Below are positions 1 through 7,416 of a DNA stretch of 64,000 nt, piece by piece; the first letter of the stretch is position 1; each line of letters starts with the position of its first letter. Source of the stretch: Fibrobacter sp. (GTDB taxonomy: Bacteria > Fibrobacterota > Fibrobacteria > Fibrobacterales > Fibrobacteraceae). The stretch is from NCBI GenBank assembly GCA_024398875.1, contig JAKSIJ010000008.1, positions 1 through 64,000 on the forward strand, read 5' to 3'. The notes under the pieces are model-generated. The model searched no databases, was not told the origin of the DNA, and saw nothing but the letters and a program-made list of their open reading frames with translations. Both the position numbers and the translations under genes were made by a program.

Positions 1-502
1 GACCGCGTTTTAAATCCGATTCAATCATAAAAGGATAAATCGTATTTTCGGAATACGCAGAACACTTTCTCAAGTACATGGCGCTAATCGCACTCTGATT
101 CTTTACAATGAAGTCGCCATCAGCACCACGGTCATAAACCTTTCGATTTGTTCTATGAACTTGTGAACTCGCCGGGACAAAAAAGTATATCAACTTTTTC
201 CCATTGCAATCAACAACCTGCGGATCCAGCAAATAAGTCGGGTCGAGCTTATCGGGATTATTGCTCAGCGTGGCAATTTCCTTGCAAAGTTTATCAACAG
301 CATCCTCATCGACTCCCTCGATAGTCTTATCATCAGCAACACCCAAAACAACATGACCGCCGTTCCTGTTCAAAAAAGCCGTAACAGAATCAAAGAGATT
401 GCCAGGCAAAGAATTCTTCGCCTTTTTAAATTCAACGGTCATCCCCTCACCCATGCGGATAACCCTTAAAACGTCTTTGCTGTCAAGTTCGGAAGTGTTC
501 AT
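1..502 (-). CDS. AlbA_2/Schlafen-type ATP-binding protein (RecG-like, COG2865), C-terminus outside window
   Basis: I read this by hand from the ATG at 502 on the minus strand; the frame stays open to the window edge (167 codons). The visible part is the N-terminal AlbA_2 domain: an early charged 'GMTVEFKKA' stretch, 'TAFLNRNGGHVVLGVAD', then a region ending 'NRKVYDRGADGDFIVKNQSA' that resembles the R(x)GS-type end of this domain. Members are putative DNA-binding, ATP-dependent transcription regulators or helicase-like proteins often found next to type I R-M and other defence genes. It follows hsdS by 37 bp in the same direction, so it is probably in the same operon. Which C-terminal domains follow cannot be seen here. 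Confidence 0.75.
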   Translation of the reverse strand, partial: MNTSELDSKDVLRVIRMGEGMTVEFKKAKNSLPGNLFDSVTAFLNRNGGHVVLGVADDKTIEGVDEDAVDKLCKEIATLSNNPDKLDPTYLLDPQVVDCNGKKLIYFFVPASSQVHRTNRKVYDRGADGDFIVKNQSAISAMYLRKCSAYSENTIYPFMIESDLKRG

Positions 503-539
503 AATAACTCAAAAAATTAATCCGCCGTTTATTCCGCCA

Positions 540-1679
540 CTATACACGCCATTCACCGGTGAGAAGTTTCTGCATTAAACCTTGTTTTTGCTTCTTGTAT
601 AAAGCGAGTTGCTGGTTTAGAAGGGAGAGTTCTTTTTGAGAAGAATCTAAAATTTCAACAATATTTTTCTGTTCCTTTTTCGTAGGGTACTTAAATTCAA
701 AGTTGGTTATAGAATCCTTCTGTATATTTGGCAGTCCAGAACCAACTCGCAGTTTCATAATTTCTTTTTCCTTATTTTTTAGATAATGGAATAAAAACTT
801 TGGCAGGACTTCAGGAGAAACATCAATTAACGTGTAGCAGTGGCCTCCTGCCCAAAATTTTTCATCATTGAATGCAACGAAACCACAAGAATTTCCGCCC
901 TCACTAATAGAAACTGTATTTTCAGGAGTATTCCATTCATCGGTATAACCAGACGGGACAACACCCCCATTCATGACATAATAAGATCCATTGGAAATCA
1001 TATTTTCACCATTCAATTGAATTCCTTTTTTTACCGTAGCAACAGATTCAATTGAAGATATTTTCCAATCAGCACAATGCATACAATCATTCAGCAATTT
1101 TGCATGTATTTTTTCCTTGCATTCAATCAACTTCTCCATTTTTTCAATGGCGGAATCCCAAACAGAAAGCGTCTCGGCAATTTTCTTCTGCTCTGCAAGA
1201 GGTGGCAGGCATAACGGAAATGACTCTAACACACTCTTGTTTATTTTTACCATACTTGTGCTGGTTCCGGCTGCATGAGACATAAAATAATTTCTGCCAG
1301 CAGGAGATTGCAGACACATTGTAACATACCTGCAATCAGCTTTTTGTGCATCTACTTGAAAACGCATCATTAAATCAGGATAATAATACTCAACAACATC
1401 TTCCAAAACAACGGCTGCACGACCAACTTTATCCTTCGTATTTGAACGACTTACAAGGATATCATTTTTATGCAACATGGAGTGAGAAGGCATTTCACAA
1501 TCTTCGGAAATAAATTTTTCCTGCGTTAGATCCAATGAATTCCCTGTTAGTGCGCCCAAACTTAAAGACTTTCGTCTAGTTGCATATTCAACACACATCG
1601 GAGAAAAACCGTTTTGAACTTCCACGGTTTGAATATCCTTTATTTTGCAAGCAATCCATCCATTCGGCAACATTATCAT
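540..1679 (-). CDS. hsdS: Type I restriction-modification specificity subunit HsdS (two target-recognition domains)
   Basis: A 379-residue DNA specificity subunit that directs HsdM and HsdR to a bipartite target. There are two target-recognition domains (about residues 1-170 and 205-335), each followed by a conserved helical spacer: the central one is 'LPPLAEQKKIAETLSVWDS' at about 158-200 and the terminal one runs 'KEQKNIVEILDSSQKE...LMQKLLTGEWRV'. Length and arrangement are normal for a complete HsdS. It is separated from hsdM (5051-6616) by a RecQ-PRTase gene, a DprA-like gene and a decayed repeat segment, whereas hsdM and hsdS are usually adjacent. ATG codons at 1679 and 1673 are both possible starts; a GGAG stretch lies just upstream. 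Confidence 0.92.
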   Translation of the reverse strand: MIMLPNGWIACKIKDIQTVEVQNGFSPMCVEYATRRKSLSLGALTGNSLDLTQEKFISEDCEMPSHSMLHKNDILVSRSNTKDKVGRAAVVLEDVVEYYYPDLMMRFQVDAQKADCRYVTMCLQSPAGRNYFMSHAAGTSTSMVKINKSVLESFPLCLPPLAEQKKIAETLSVWDSAIEKMEKLIECKEKIHAKLLNDCMHCADWKISSIESVATVKKGIQLNGENMISNGSYYVMNGGVVPSGYTDEWNTPENTVSISEGGNSCGFVAFNDEKFWAGGHCYTLIDVSPEVLPKFLFHYLKNKEKEIMKLRVGSGLPNIQKDSITNFEFKYPTKKEQKNIVEILDSSQKELSLLNQQLALYKKQKQGLMQKLLTGEWRV

Positions 1680-1753
1680 TCTCCTTTAGCCATCTTTTCA
1701 GCCTTTTAAACGTATCGATTTCGCTACGTTTGCCGCTTATTTTTCTTTCTTCT

Positions 1754-1876
1754 CTACCTTAACCCAACGCCCAGTTTTTGAGACTCATTTTGAAGCTCAT
1801 TTTGGGGCTCATTTTGAGGGACATTTTGAGGGACATTTTGAGGGACATTTTGAGGGACATAGTCTATTTTTTTGCC
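1754..1876 (-). pseudogene. Remnant of a VPQN-repeat protein (probably the tail of an AlbA_2/RecG-like gene)
   Basis: On the minus strand an open frame without a start codon reads GKKIDY followed by VPQN four times, then EPQN, ELQN, ESQK and a short tail to a TAG at 1754-1756. A TGA stop precedes it at 1877-1879. Tandem VPQN-like tetrapeptides are, from memory, typical of the linker in AlbA_2/COG2865 proteins of gut bacteria, and such a gene lies downstream at 1-502. The same DNA in another frame gives a 33-codon ATG-started frame of MSLK repeats (1860 down to about 1759), which has no ribosome-binding site and is less likely real. Confidence 0.5.
1777..1860. repeat. 12-bp tandem repeat, seven units
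   Basis: Seven contiguous 12-bp units occupy this interval. The four rightmost are identical (plus-strand unit TTTGAGGGACAT) and the three leftmost are diverged at two to four bases. The period is a multiple of three, so changes in copy number keep a reading frame and would change protein length, not switch it off. Confidence 0.9.
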
Positions 1877-1968
1877 TCAACCACATCAGTTTGCAAATCC
1901 TATCTCTTAATTTCCTTCAGTTTTTTTGCCCGACAATCATTCAAGATTTAATAAACGCATCGAATTCG

Positions 1969-2997
1969 CTACGTTTGATTATCTTCGGCTTCAAACAAAT
2001 CTAACGTTGCTTCTTTCTTCTTTCGGCTCTTTCTTTTCTTGGGTTCTTTTTTCTCTGCATTATAAACAGCTTTTTCCTCACAAACGGCTTGCATCTGCGG
2101 AACTGCAATCGGGTATTCTATGACATTCTCACCACCCAAACTTATCGGCGAGCACCCCTTTTCAATCAGAATGCGGTTTGCATTCTTTTCACCATCGTCA
2201 GGCTTACGGACATAAATTTTGCAACCACGTTTCAAACCATTCATCACACCAGACCAAGTGCCACCACCTTCATTTGATTCCGCAACATAAATTTCACTAG
2301 CCAAGCCATAAATAAAGCGATTCCGATCCATCGCCAAACGGGTCGACCAAGGGACTTTCGGGGCATAAGCGCTAACGACGAGAACCTTTCCTTCTATGAT
2401 TTGCTTGTAGTACTGTTTAAAGCCCGACGCAAAAGTCGATATTCCCTGGGGCAATACAATGACGCTTTTACCTTCAACAGAAACCGCTGCATCCAAAGCC
2501 ACTCTATCAACGCCCTTCGCAAAGCCGCTCACAACGACCTTGCCTTCTTTTGCCAACTTAGAAGAAATCTTGCGAGTAAAATCCAACGATATTTCGCTTG
2601 CCGAACGCGCCCCAACAACGGCAACAGACGGCTGGTTTAACAAGCCAATGTTTCCCTTTGCATACAACAAGACAGGGCAGCCGTTTTTCTTGAGATTATC
2701 TTTCAGCAGTTGCGGAAATTCTGGGGAAGTTGAAGGAATCAGTACAAAACCTTGGCTCAATAAATTTTCCACAGCAAAAGCATTATTAGCCAGTTGTTCC
2801 TTAGCTCTAGAAAGAGCATCGACATCAGCAAGGTTCATACCAAAGACGGAATTCCAATCCTGAGTGGACATAGAGAAGAAATCTACTACGGATTTTTTCT
2901 CTTTAAAGCACTTGATTAAAACGTCATTCTTCACAGACGTATTTACAGCAGCATGAGCCAAAGCCATCCAATATGCCAACTCGTTCAGTTCGCTCAT
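1969..2997 (-). CDS. DprA/Smf-like protein (SMF Rossmann domain), defence-associated
   Basis: 342 residues. An N-terminal helical region (about 1-95) precedes a DprA/LOG-type Rossmann fold (about 95-290) with 'SVAVVGARSASEISLDF', 'VVVSGFAKGVDRVALDAAV', 'GKSVIVLPQGI' and 'AMDRNRFIYGLASEIYVAE', matching the VGxR, SGxAxGxD and RNRxI signatures of DprA. The tail is Lys/Glu-rich and the usual C-terminal winged helix of DprA is not evident. True DprA loads RecA on incoming single-stranded DNA. The start codon here overlaps the stop of the RecQ-PRTase gene by 4 bp (ATGA), so the two are probably translationally coupled. That pairing and the R-M setting point to a ShosA-like or other defence role, not competence. 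Confidence 0.85.
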   Translation of the reverse strand: MSELNELAYWMALAHAAVNTSVKNDVLIKCFKEKKSVVDFFSMSTQDWNSVFGMNLADVDALSRAKEQLANNAFAVENLLSQGFVLIPSTSPEFPQLLKDNLKKNGCPVLLYAKGNIGLLNQPSVAVVGARSASEISLDFTRKISSKLAKEGKVVVSGFAKGVDRVALDAAVSVEGKSVIVLPQGISTFASGFKQYYKQIIEGKVLVVSAYAPKVPWSTRLAMDRNRFIYGLASEIYVAESNEGGGTWSGVMNGLKRGCKIYVRKPDDGEKNANRILIEKGCSPISLGGENVIEYPIAVPQMQAVCEEKAVYNAEKKEPKKRKSRKKKEATLDLFEAEDNQT

Positions 2998-5030
2998 AAA
3001 TCACCTCCGACAGTCTTGGCGATTACAATCGGCGTTACCGTTTCCGCTCCATTTTTCTTTAGCATTTTTGCAATTTCATTCATTGTAGCACCGCTATCGT
3101 AAATGTCGTCCAGCAAAAGAATATTTTTCCCGACAAGAATCTCTGGCGAAGCAAAGCCAAACGCATCCTTGACATTACTCCTTTTCAAGATAGCATTTTG
3201 AGGAATCTTTTGAGCCTCGGTCAGTCTCATCTTCTTTAAATCATGGCTGAGAGGAACACCAATCCTGACGGTCAACTTTTCTGCAAAATTTTTCACCAAG
3301 TCACCCGAAATCGTTGGCGGCACGTACAACAACATATCAAAGTGTTGTGCAGAAAGCTTTTTCTGCACCATTCTAGCCATTCTCGCAACAAGTTCATCGG
3401 GAAAATCACCACCGTTTTCGTATTTGCAGTGATGCAAAATCTGACCGATTTCGCCCGCTTCCTGAATGTAGTTATCCAAAGCATAGCCAATATCCAAAGA
3501 AGAGGTCTTCTTCGGAACCAATTCCGGGAAACGTTCATTTTTAAAAGTCTTGAGGTTCGTCCACAAGTCACTATGTAGGGAATTATCCAAGAAACCCTTT
3601 AAATTTGTATTATCGCAATTGCTTGAAGGAATATCAATTTTATCGCCAAGGTATTTACGAAGATAGTCCATGCGAGGTTCAGTCGTGTTTACGTAACCAA
3701 TCATAGCGTTCAAATCTTCCAATTTCGCTAGGCGCAGTTTTTCAAACGATTCCGTTTTCAATTCAGGAGCATCGTATTTATACTCATACTTACCCCCATC
3801 ATTCTTAAAAATTATTTTCTGCTCTACCAAATCCGCAAGAATCGTCCTCACGGGGGTCTGCTTCATATTCAGTTTTTCCATAACGCCCCTTTCGCCAAGG
3901 GGTTCGTTTTTCAAGGCTTCAACAACAGCTTCATATTCCGGTATTTTAGGCTTCGCATTATTGATAAAACTCAACGGGAGTTTTTCATCAAAAGACTCGC
4001 CAGCATCATCCCTATTTTCATTATAAAACAGGATGATATCTGCCGGCAGCCCATCTCTCCCTGCTCTGCCGATTTCCTGATAATAGTGTATCGGCGACTG
4101 GGGCATTTGCGTATGGATGATAAAGCGAATGTCGGGTTTGTCAACACCCATTCCAAGCGCATTTGTGGAAACTATAGCTTTCCAACGATTTTCCTGTAGC
4201 CCTCGTTCAATGTCAACGCGAGTTTCAGCCTCAAGAGATCCGTTATACATGGCGGCCTTGATGCCAACATAATTAAGCCAATCGGCATACACAGCCGTAT
4301 TTACCCTTGTTCCCGTATAAATCAAGCCAGATCCTTCGCAATTTTTCAAGTACTCTGCAATGCGAATTTTCTTCTCATTTTCCGATTTTACTTTCACAAC
4401 GAACAGACGCAAATTTTCACGAAGAAGATTTCCGCGAATTACAGACATTCCATTGCCGATTTGCTCTTGAATATCGTCTTGAACCCGCTGCGTCGCTGTA
4501 GCAGTCACTGCCAAAACAGGAATATCAACAGGCAATATTTTTACAAGGTCAACGATTCTCCTGAAATCAGGACGAAAATCATGCCCCCATTGCGATATAC
4601 AATGAGCCTCATCGACAACGACCATGGATATTTTCATTTGCCGAACAGCTTCTTGCCAAGATACGCTTCCCTGGCGTTCTGGGGCGATATACAATATTTT
4701 TAATTCGCCTTTTTTCGCTTGCTCAATGACAGCATCATTTTTTTCTTGCGTCTGGTTAGAATTGATGCACTGGGCAGCAATTCCCTTATTGTTTAGGGAA
4801 GTGACCTGATCACGCATCAAAGCAATTAACGGAGAGAAAACGATTGTCAATCCGTTAAATTGAGTCGCCGGAAACTGATAGCACAACGATTTTCCAAAAC
4901 CTGTCTTTTGGATAACAAGGACTCGTTCCTTGTTAAACACCTTTTCTATCACCGACCATTGATCATCATAAAAATGGTCAAAGCCGAAGATTTCCTTTAG
5001 CCGACACTCAGCTTCCTGGCGCTTCAACAT
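2994..5030 (-). CDS. RecQ-family DNA helicase fused to a C-terminal phosphoribosyltransferase domain
   Basis: 678 residues. The N-terminal two-thirds is a RecQ superfamily-2 helicase: Walker A 'GFGKS' at about 44-48, DEAH at 140-143 followed by 'CISQWGHDFRPDFR', 'TATATQRVQDDI', and motif VI 'YYQEIGRAGRDG'. A winged-helix-like segment follows (about 370-440); I see no RecQ zinc-cysteine cluster and no HRDC domain. From about residue 540 the protein becomes ComF/PRTase-like and ends with the PRPP-binding signature 'LLLDDIYDSGAT' at about 639-650. It overlaps the DprA-like gene by 4 bp and lies 20 bp after hsdM, so it belongs to the R-M operon. PRTase plus DprA recalls ShosTA; the helicase fusion is the unusual feature. 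Confidence 0.9.
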   Translation of the reverse strand: MLKRQEAECRLKEIFGFDHFYDDQWSVIEKVFNKERVLVIQKTGFGKSLCYQFPATQFNGLTIVFSPLIALMRDQVTSLNNKGIAAQCINSNQTQEKNDAVIEQAKKGELKILYIAPERQGSVSWQEAVRQMKISMVVVDEAHCISQWGHDFRPDFRRIVDLVKILPVDIPVLAVTATATQRVQDDIQEQIGNGMSVIRGNLLRENLRLFVVKVKSENEKKIRIAEYLKNCEGSGLIYTGTRVNTAVYADWLNYVGIKAAMYNGSLEAETRVDIERGLQENRWKAIVSTNALGMGVDKPDIRFIIHTQMPQSPIHYYQEIGRAGRDGLPADIILFYNENRDDAGESFDEKLPLSFINNAKPKIPEYEAVVEALKNEPLGERGVMEKLNMKQTPVRTILADLVEQKIIFKNDGGKYEYKYDAPELKTESFEKLRLAKLEDLNAMIGYVNTTEPRMDYLRKYLGDKIDIPSSNCDNTNLKGFLDNSLHSDLWTNLKTFKNERFPELVPKKTSSLDIGYALDNYIQEAGEIGQILHHCKYENGGDFPDELVARMARMVQKKLSAQHFDMLLYVPPTISGDLVKNFAEKLTVRIGVPLSHDLKKMRLTEAQKIPQNAILKRSNVKDAFGFASPEILVGKNILLLDDIYDSGATMNEIAKMLKKNGAETVTPIVIAKTVGGDL

Positions 5031-5050
5031 ACCAACCCAATCCCTTTTTG

Positions 5051-6616
5051 TTACCGCTTAATTTCCTTCAGTTTCTTGGCCATCAACTTGCGAACTTCGG
5101 CAAGTTCCGCTTCGAGGCGGTCAATATCCTTCTGAACTTCATCCACGTCAATGGGGGCTTCTTCTTCGAAGGTGTCCACATAGCGCGGGATGTTCAGGTT
5201 GTATTCGTTCGTTTTGATTTCGTCAAGCGTCGCAAGATGCGCATACTTATCGACATTTTTGCGCTTCTTGTATGTCGAAACGATTTTCGTAATCATCGCT
5301 TCGGAAAGGGTATTCTGCTTTTTGCCCTGCACAAATTCTCGGCTAGCGTCAATAAAAAGAACGTCCTTGCGCTTGGCGTTCTTGCCGCCGACTTCACGAC
5401 TGCGGTCAAATACGAGAATTGCCACCGGAATACTCGTAGTCGGGAACAAGTTCTCGGGCAAGCCGATAACCGCATCCAGCAAGTTTTCTTCAATCATGGC
5501 TTCGCGAATCTTACCTTCGGACGAGCCACGGAAAAGCACCCCATGTGGAACAACAACGACAACACGGCCTTCACCTGCAAGGCTCGTTTCTACCATGTGC
5601 GTAATAAACGCCCAGTCGCCCTTACTTTTCGGAGGAACACCACGGAAAAAACGGTTGTATTGGTCGTTTTCCGCATTTTCCGCACCCCACTTGTCCAAGG
5701 AGAACGGAGGATTCGCCACAACCACGTTGAATTTCATCAGCTTGTCTTTTTCCACAAGCATCGGGTTATTCAACGTATCGCCCCATTCAATACGGGCACT
5801 ATCGGTACTGTGCAAGAACATGTTCATGCGGCAAAGCGCCCAGGTGCTACCGTTAGATTCCTGACCGAACAGAGCAAAATTGTCATCCTCAACCTGTTTT
5901 GACGCCTGAAGCAGCAAACCGCCGGCACCACATGTGGGATCACAAATCTTATCACCGCCCTTAGGGCCTGCAAGTTTCGCCACAAGTTCCGTCACCACAA
6001 ACGGCGTGAAGAACTCTCCCGCCTTCTTGCCCGATTCCGTTCCAAAGCGTTCCAGCAAGTACATGTACGTATTACCGATAATATCTTCGGAAACGCGGCT
6101 TGGCGACATGTCCAGTTCATCTTTGTGGAAATCTTCAAGGAGCGTTTTGAGACGGCGGTTACGGTCTTTAGTCCTGCCCAAATTCGGTTCGGAGTTGAAA
6201 TCAATGTTGCGGAAAACCCCTTCCAGTTTCAAACGGTTCTGGGTTTCAATCTTGTCCAAAACAATATTGATCAAATCGCCAATGTTATCAGCCGTGCGCC
6301 TATCGTAAAGGCTATAATAGTCCGCAGTGAACTTGTCTATCACCTTCCCTTTTTCGTTCGTCAACTGCACCAATGGCAACACGAAACGTTCTCGTTCCAA
6401 TTTACGGAGAATTCTGGATTCGTCATTGCCATACTGACTGCGATATTTTTCGTAGTGATCACGCCAAACATCGGACACATACTTCAAAAAGAGCATCACC
6501 AGAATGTAGTCCTTGTATTGTGCAGGGTCCACTGCTCCACGGAACGTGTCGCAGGCAGCCCAAGCGGCAGCATTGATGTCATCTTGTTCAATTTGTTTGA
6601 TTTTATTTGCGCTCAT
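5051..6616 (-). CDS. hsdM: Type I R-M DNA methyltransferase subunit HsdM
   Basis: 521 residues, the usual size. An N-terminal helical HsdM_N region (about 10-160) precedes the adenine N6-methyltransferase domain, with S-adenosylmethionine motif I 'DPTCGAGGLLL' and catalytic motif IV NPPF in 'VVVANPPFSLDKWG'. A C-terminal coiled stretch (about 485-521, Glu/Leu/Lys-rich) should contact HsdS. The start overlaps the stop of the upstream half-HsdS gene by 4 bp. With HsdS it would methylate host DNA; the endonuclease subunit HsdR is not visible and may lie left of position 1. Confidence 0.95.
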   Translation of the reverse strand: MSANKIKQIEQDDINAAAWAACDTFRGAVDPAQYKDYILVMLFLKYVSDVWRDHYEKYRSQYGNDESRILRKLERERFVLPLVQLTNEKGKVIDKFTADYYSLYDRRTADNIGDLINIVLDKIETQNRLKLEGVFRNIDFNSEPNLGRTKDRNRRLKTLLEDFHKDELDMSPSRVSEDIIGNTYMYLLERFGTESGKKAGEFFTPFVVTELVAKLAGPKGGDKICDPTCGAGGLLLQASKQVEDDNFALFGQESNGSTWALCRMNMFLHSTDSARIEWGDTLNNPMLVEKDKLMKFNVVVANPPFSLDKWGAENAENDQYNRFFRGVPPKSKGDWAFITHMVETSLAGEGRVVVVVPHGVLFRGSSEGKIREAMIEENLLDAVIGLPENLFPTTSIPVAILVFDRSREVGGKNAKRKDVLFIDASREFVQGKKQNTLSEAMITKIVSTYKKRKNVDKYAHLATLDEIKTNEYNLNIPRYVDTFEEEAPIDVDEVQKDIDRLEAELAEVRKLMAKKLKEIKR

Positions 6617-7203
6617 AGCGACTCCAGATAGTTTGTAATTTCCGTTTCTAAAATTAAATCCTTTTTGCTGGCAATTTCTGACAGCAAGCTCCGCTCCCGC
6701 CTATTCAATTCCATTAAATCCACAATGTTTTTTTGAGATTCAAGGTCCGGAAGCTTCATCGGCATCACTTCAAGAACCGATTTACTTATAAGAGGGATTC
6801 CCGTACCTTTGGCAAATTCCTTAAAATAAGCCGCGCCATACGAGCTGTTGATATACCACACCAAATATTCCGGCAGAAGCATATTTTTATCAACCTCTAT
6901 GCGAATCATCGGGGCCGCAACCAGCAAATCCTCGAAGAGTTGCGGGACCAGCGCAGCGACAAAACTCGCTCCACGGGAGCGGAACACCACCTGCCCCTCG
7001 CGCGCAATATGCGACATATTCGGCATAGCCCCATCAACACGCTTCAACGCAGCAACATTCAAAACGCCACTGGAATCAACATCTTTCAAAAAGCATGTCA
7101 ATATGCCCTGTTCGCCAGGAATACACGTGCTACGGAACGGATAGCCTACAAAAAGCCGGGCGACATTTCCCAAAAGCACATTTTTTGAGCAATTTTCAAA
7201 CAT
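6613..7203 (-). CDS. Half-size type I specificity (HsdS-like) subunit, single target-recognition domain
   Basis: 196 residues with one target-recognition domain (about 1-145) and one conserved helical region at the end ('LPDLESQKNIVDLMELN' onward). Full HsdS proteins carry two of each. It is the first gene of the operon and overlaps hsdM by 4 bp, so it is likely translated and maintained. Half-S proteins can dimerise to recognise palindromic bipartite targets, so this one could act alone, pair with itself, or compete with the full HsdS at 540-1679. The ATG at 7203 has no Shine-Dalgarno sequence; see the promoter entry for possible leaderless expression. Confidence 0.85.
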   Translation of the reverse strand: MFENCSKNVLLGNVARLFVGYPFRSTCIPGEQGILTCFLKDVDSSGVLNVAALKRVDGAMPNMSHIAREGQVVFRSRGASFVAALVPQLFEDLLVAAPMIRIEVDKNMLLPEYLVWYINSSYGAAYFKEFAKGTGIPLISKSVLEVMPMKLPDLESQKNIVDLMELNRRERSLLSEIASKKDLILETEITNYLESL

Positions 7204-7283
7204 ACTACAAATATAATCAAACTTTTTCCAAAAAACAAGATTTTTTGTAGTATTTTGATTACTAATCAGTTTTCTATTAGTAA
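7203..7283. promoter_or_regulatory. Two inverted repeats upstream of the R-M operon
   Basis: A perfect 9-bp inverted repeat, TACTACAAA (7203-7211) and TTTGTAGTA (7244-7252), overlaps the proposed promoter and the start codon of the half-HsdS gene. A second perfect 8-bp inverted repeat, TTACTAAT (7259-7266) and ATTAGTAA (7276-7283) with a 9-bp spacer, lies just upstream. Both look like dimeric operator sites for a regulator of the operon. The regulator itself is not identified. Confidence 0.45.
7210..7238 (-). promoter_or_regulatory. Putative sigma-70-type promoter of the R-M/defence operon
   Basis: On the minus strand TTGTTT (7238-7233) and TATATT (7215-7210) are separated by 17 bp. The expected transcription start falls at or within a few bases of the ATG at 7203, which would make the mRNA leaderless and fits the absence of a ribosome-binding site. 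Confidence 0.4.
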
Positions 7284-7416
7284 ATACTCAGAAGGCACCC
7301 GCCAATTGGACACCAACGGTCAAGGATAAACCGTATATTTATCCAATTGCGAATACAGTGCGTTCACAATTGAATTGAACTCGTTTTTTTATATTCCCCA
7401 CCAAATGGGAGAACGT

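Larger units (their letters stand above)
1707..1977. repeat. Pair of 26-bp direct repeats (1707-1732 and 1952-1977) bracketing a decayed segment
   Basis: The two copies match at 24 of 26 positions. Each contains a short inverted repeat of the form AAACG...CGTTT. The right copy includes the DprA stop codon and the left copy lies about 30 bp upstream of hsdS. Between them are the 12-bp tandem repeats and the gene remnant. The arrangement looks like duplication at the edges of an inserted or partly deleted segment; that origin is inference. Confidence 0.6.

Noticed and set aside
1759-1860. 33-codon ATG-started frame of MSLK repeats
   Set aside because: It is an alternate frame of the VPQN repeat, has no ribosome-binding site and no upstream promoter; the VPQN reading fits a known protein style better.
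1969-2997. Calling this a housekeeping competence dprA
   Set aside because: No winged helix at the C-terminus, overlap with a RecQ-PRTase gene and an R-M neighbourhood argue for a defence paralogue.
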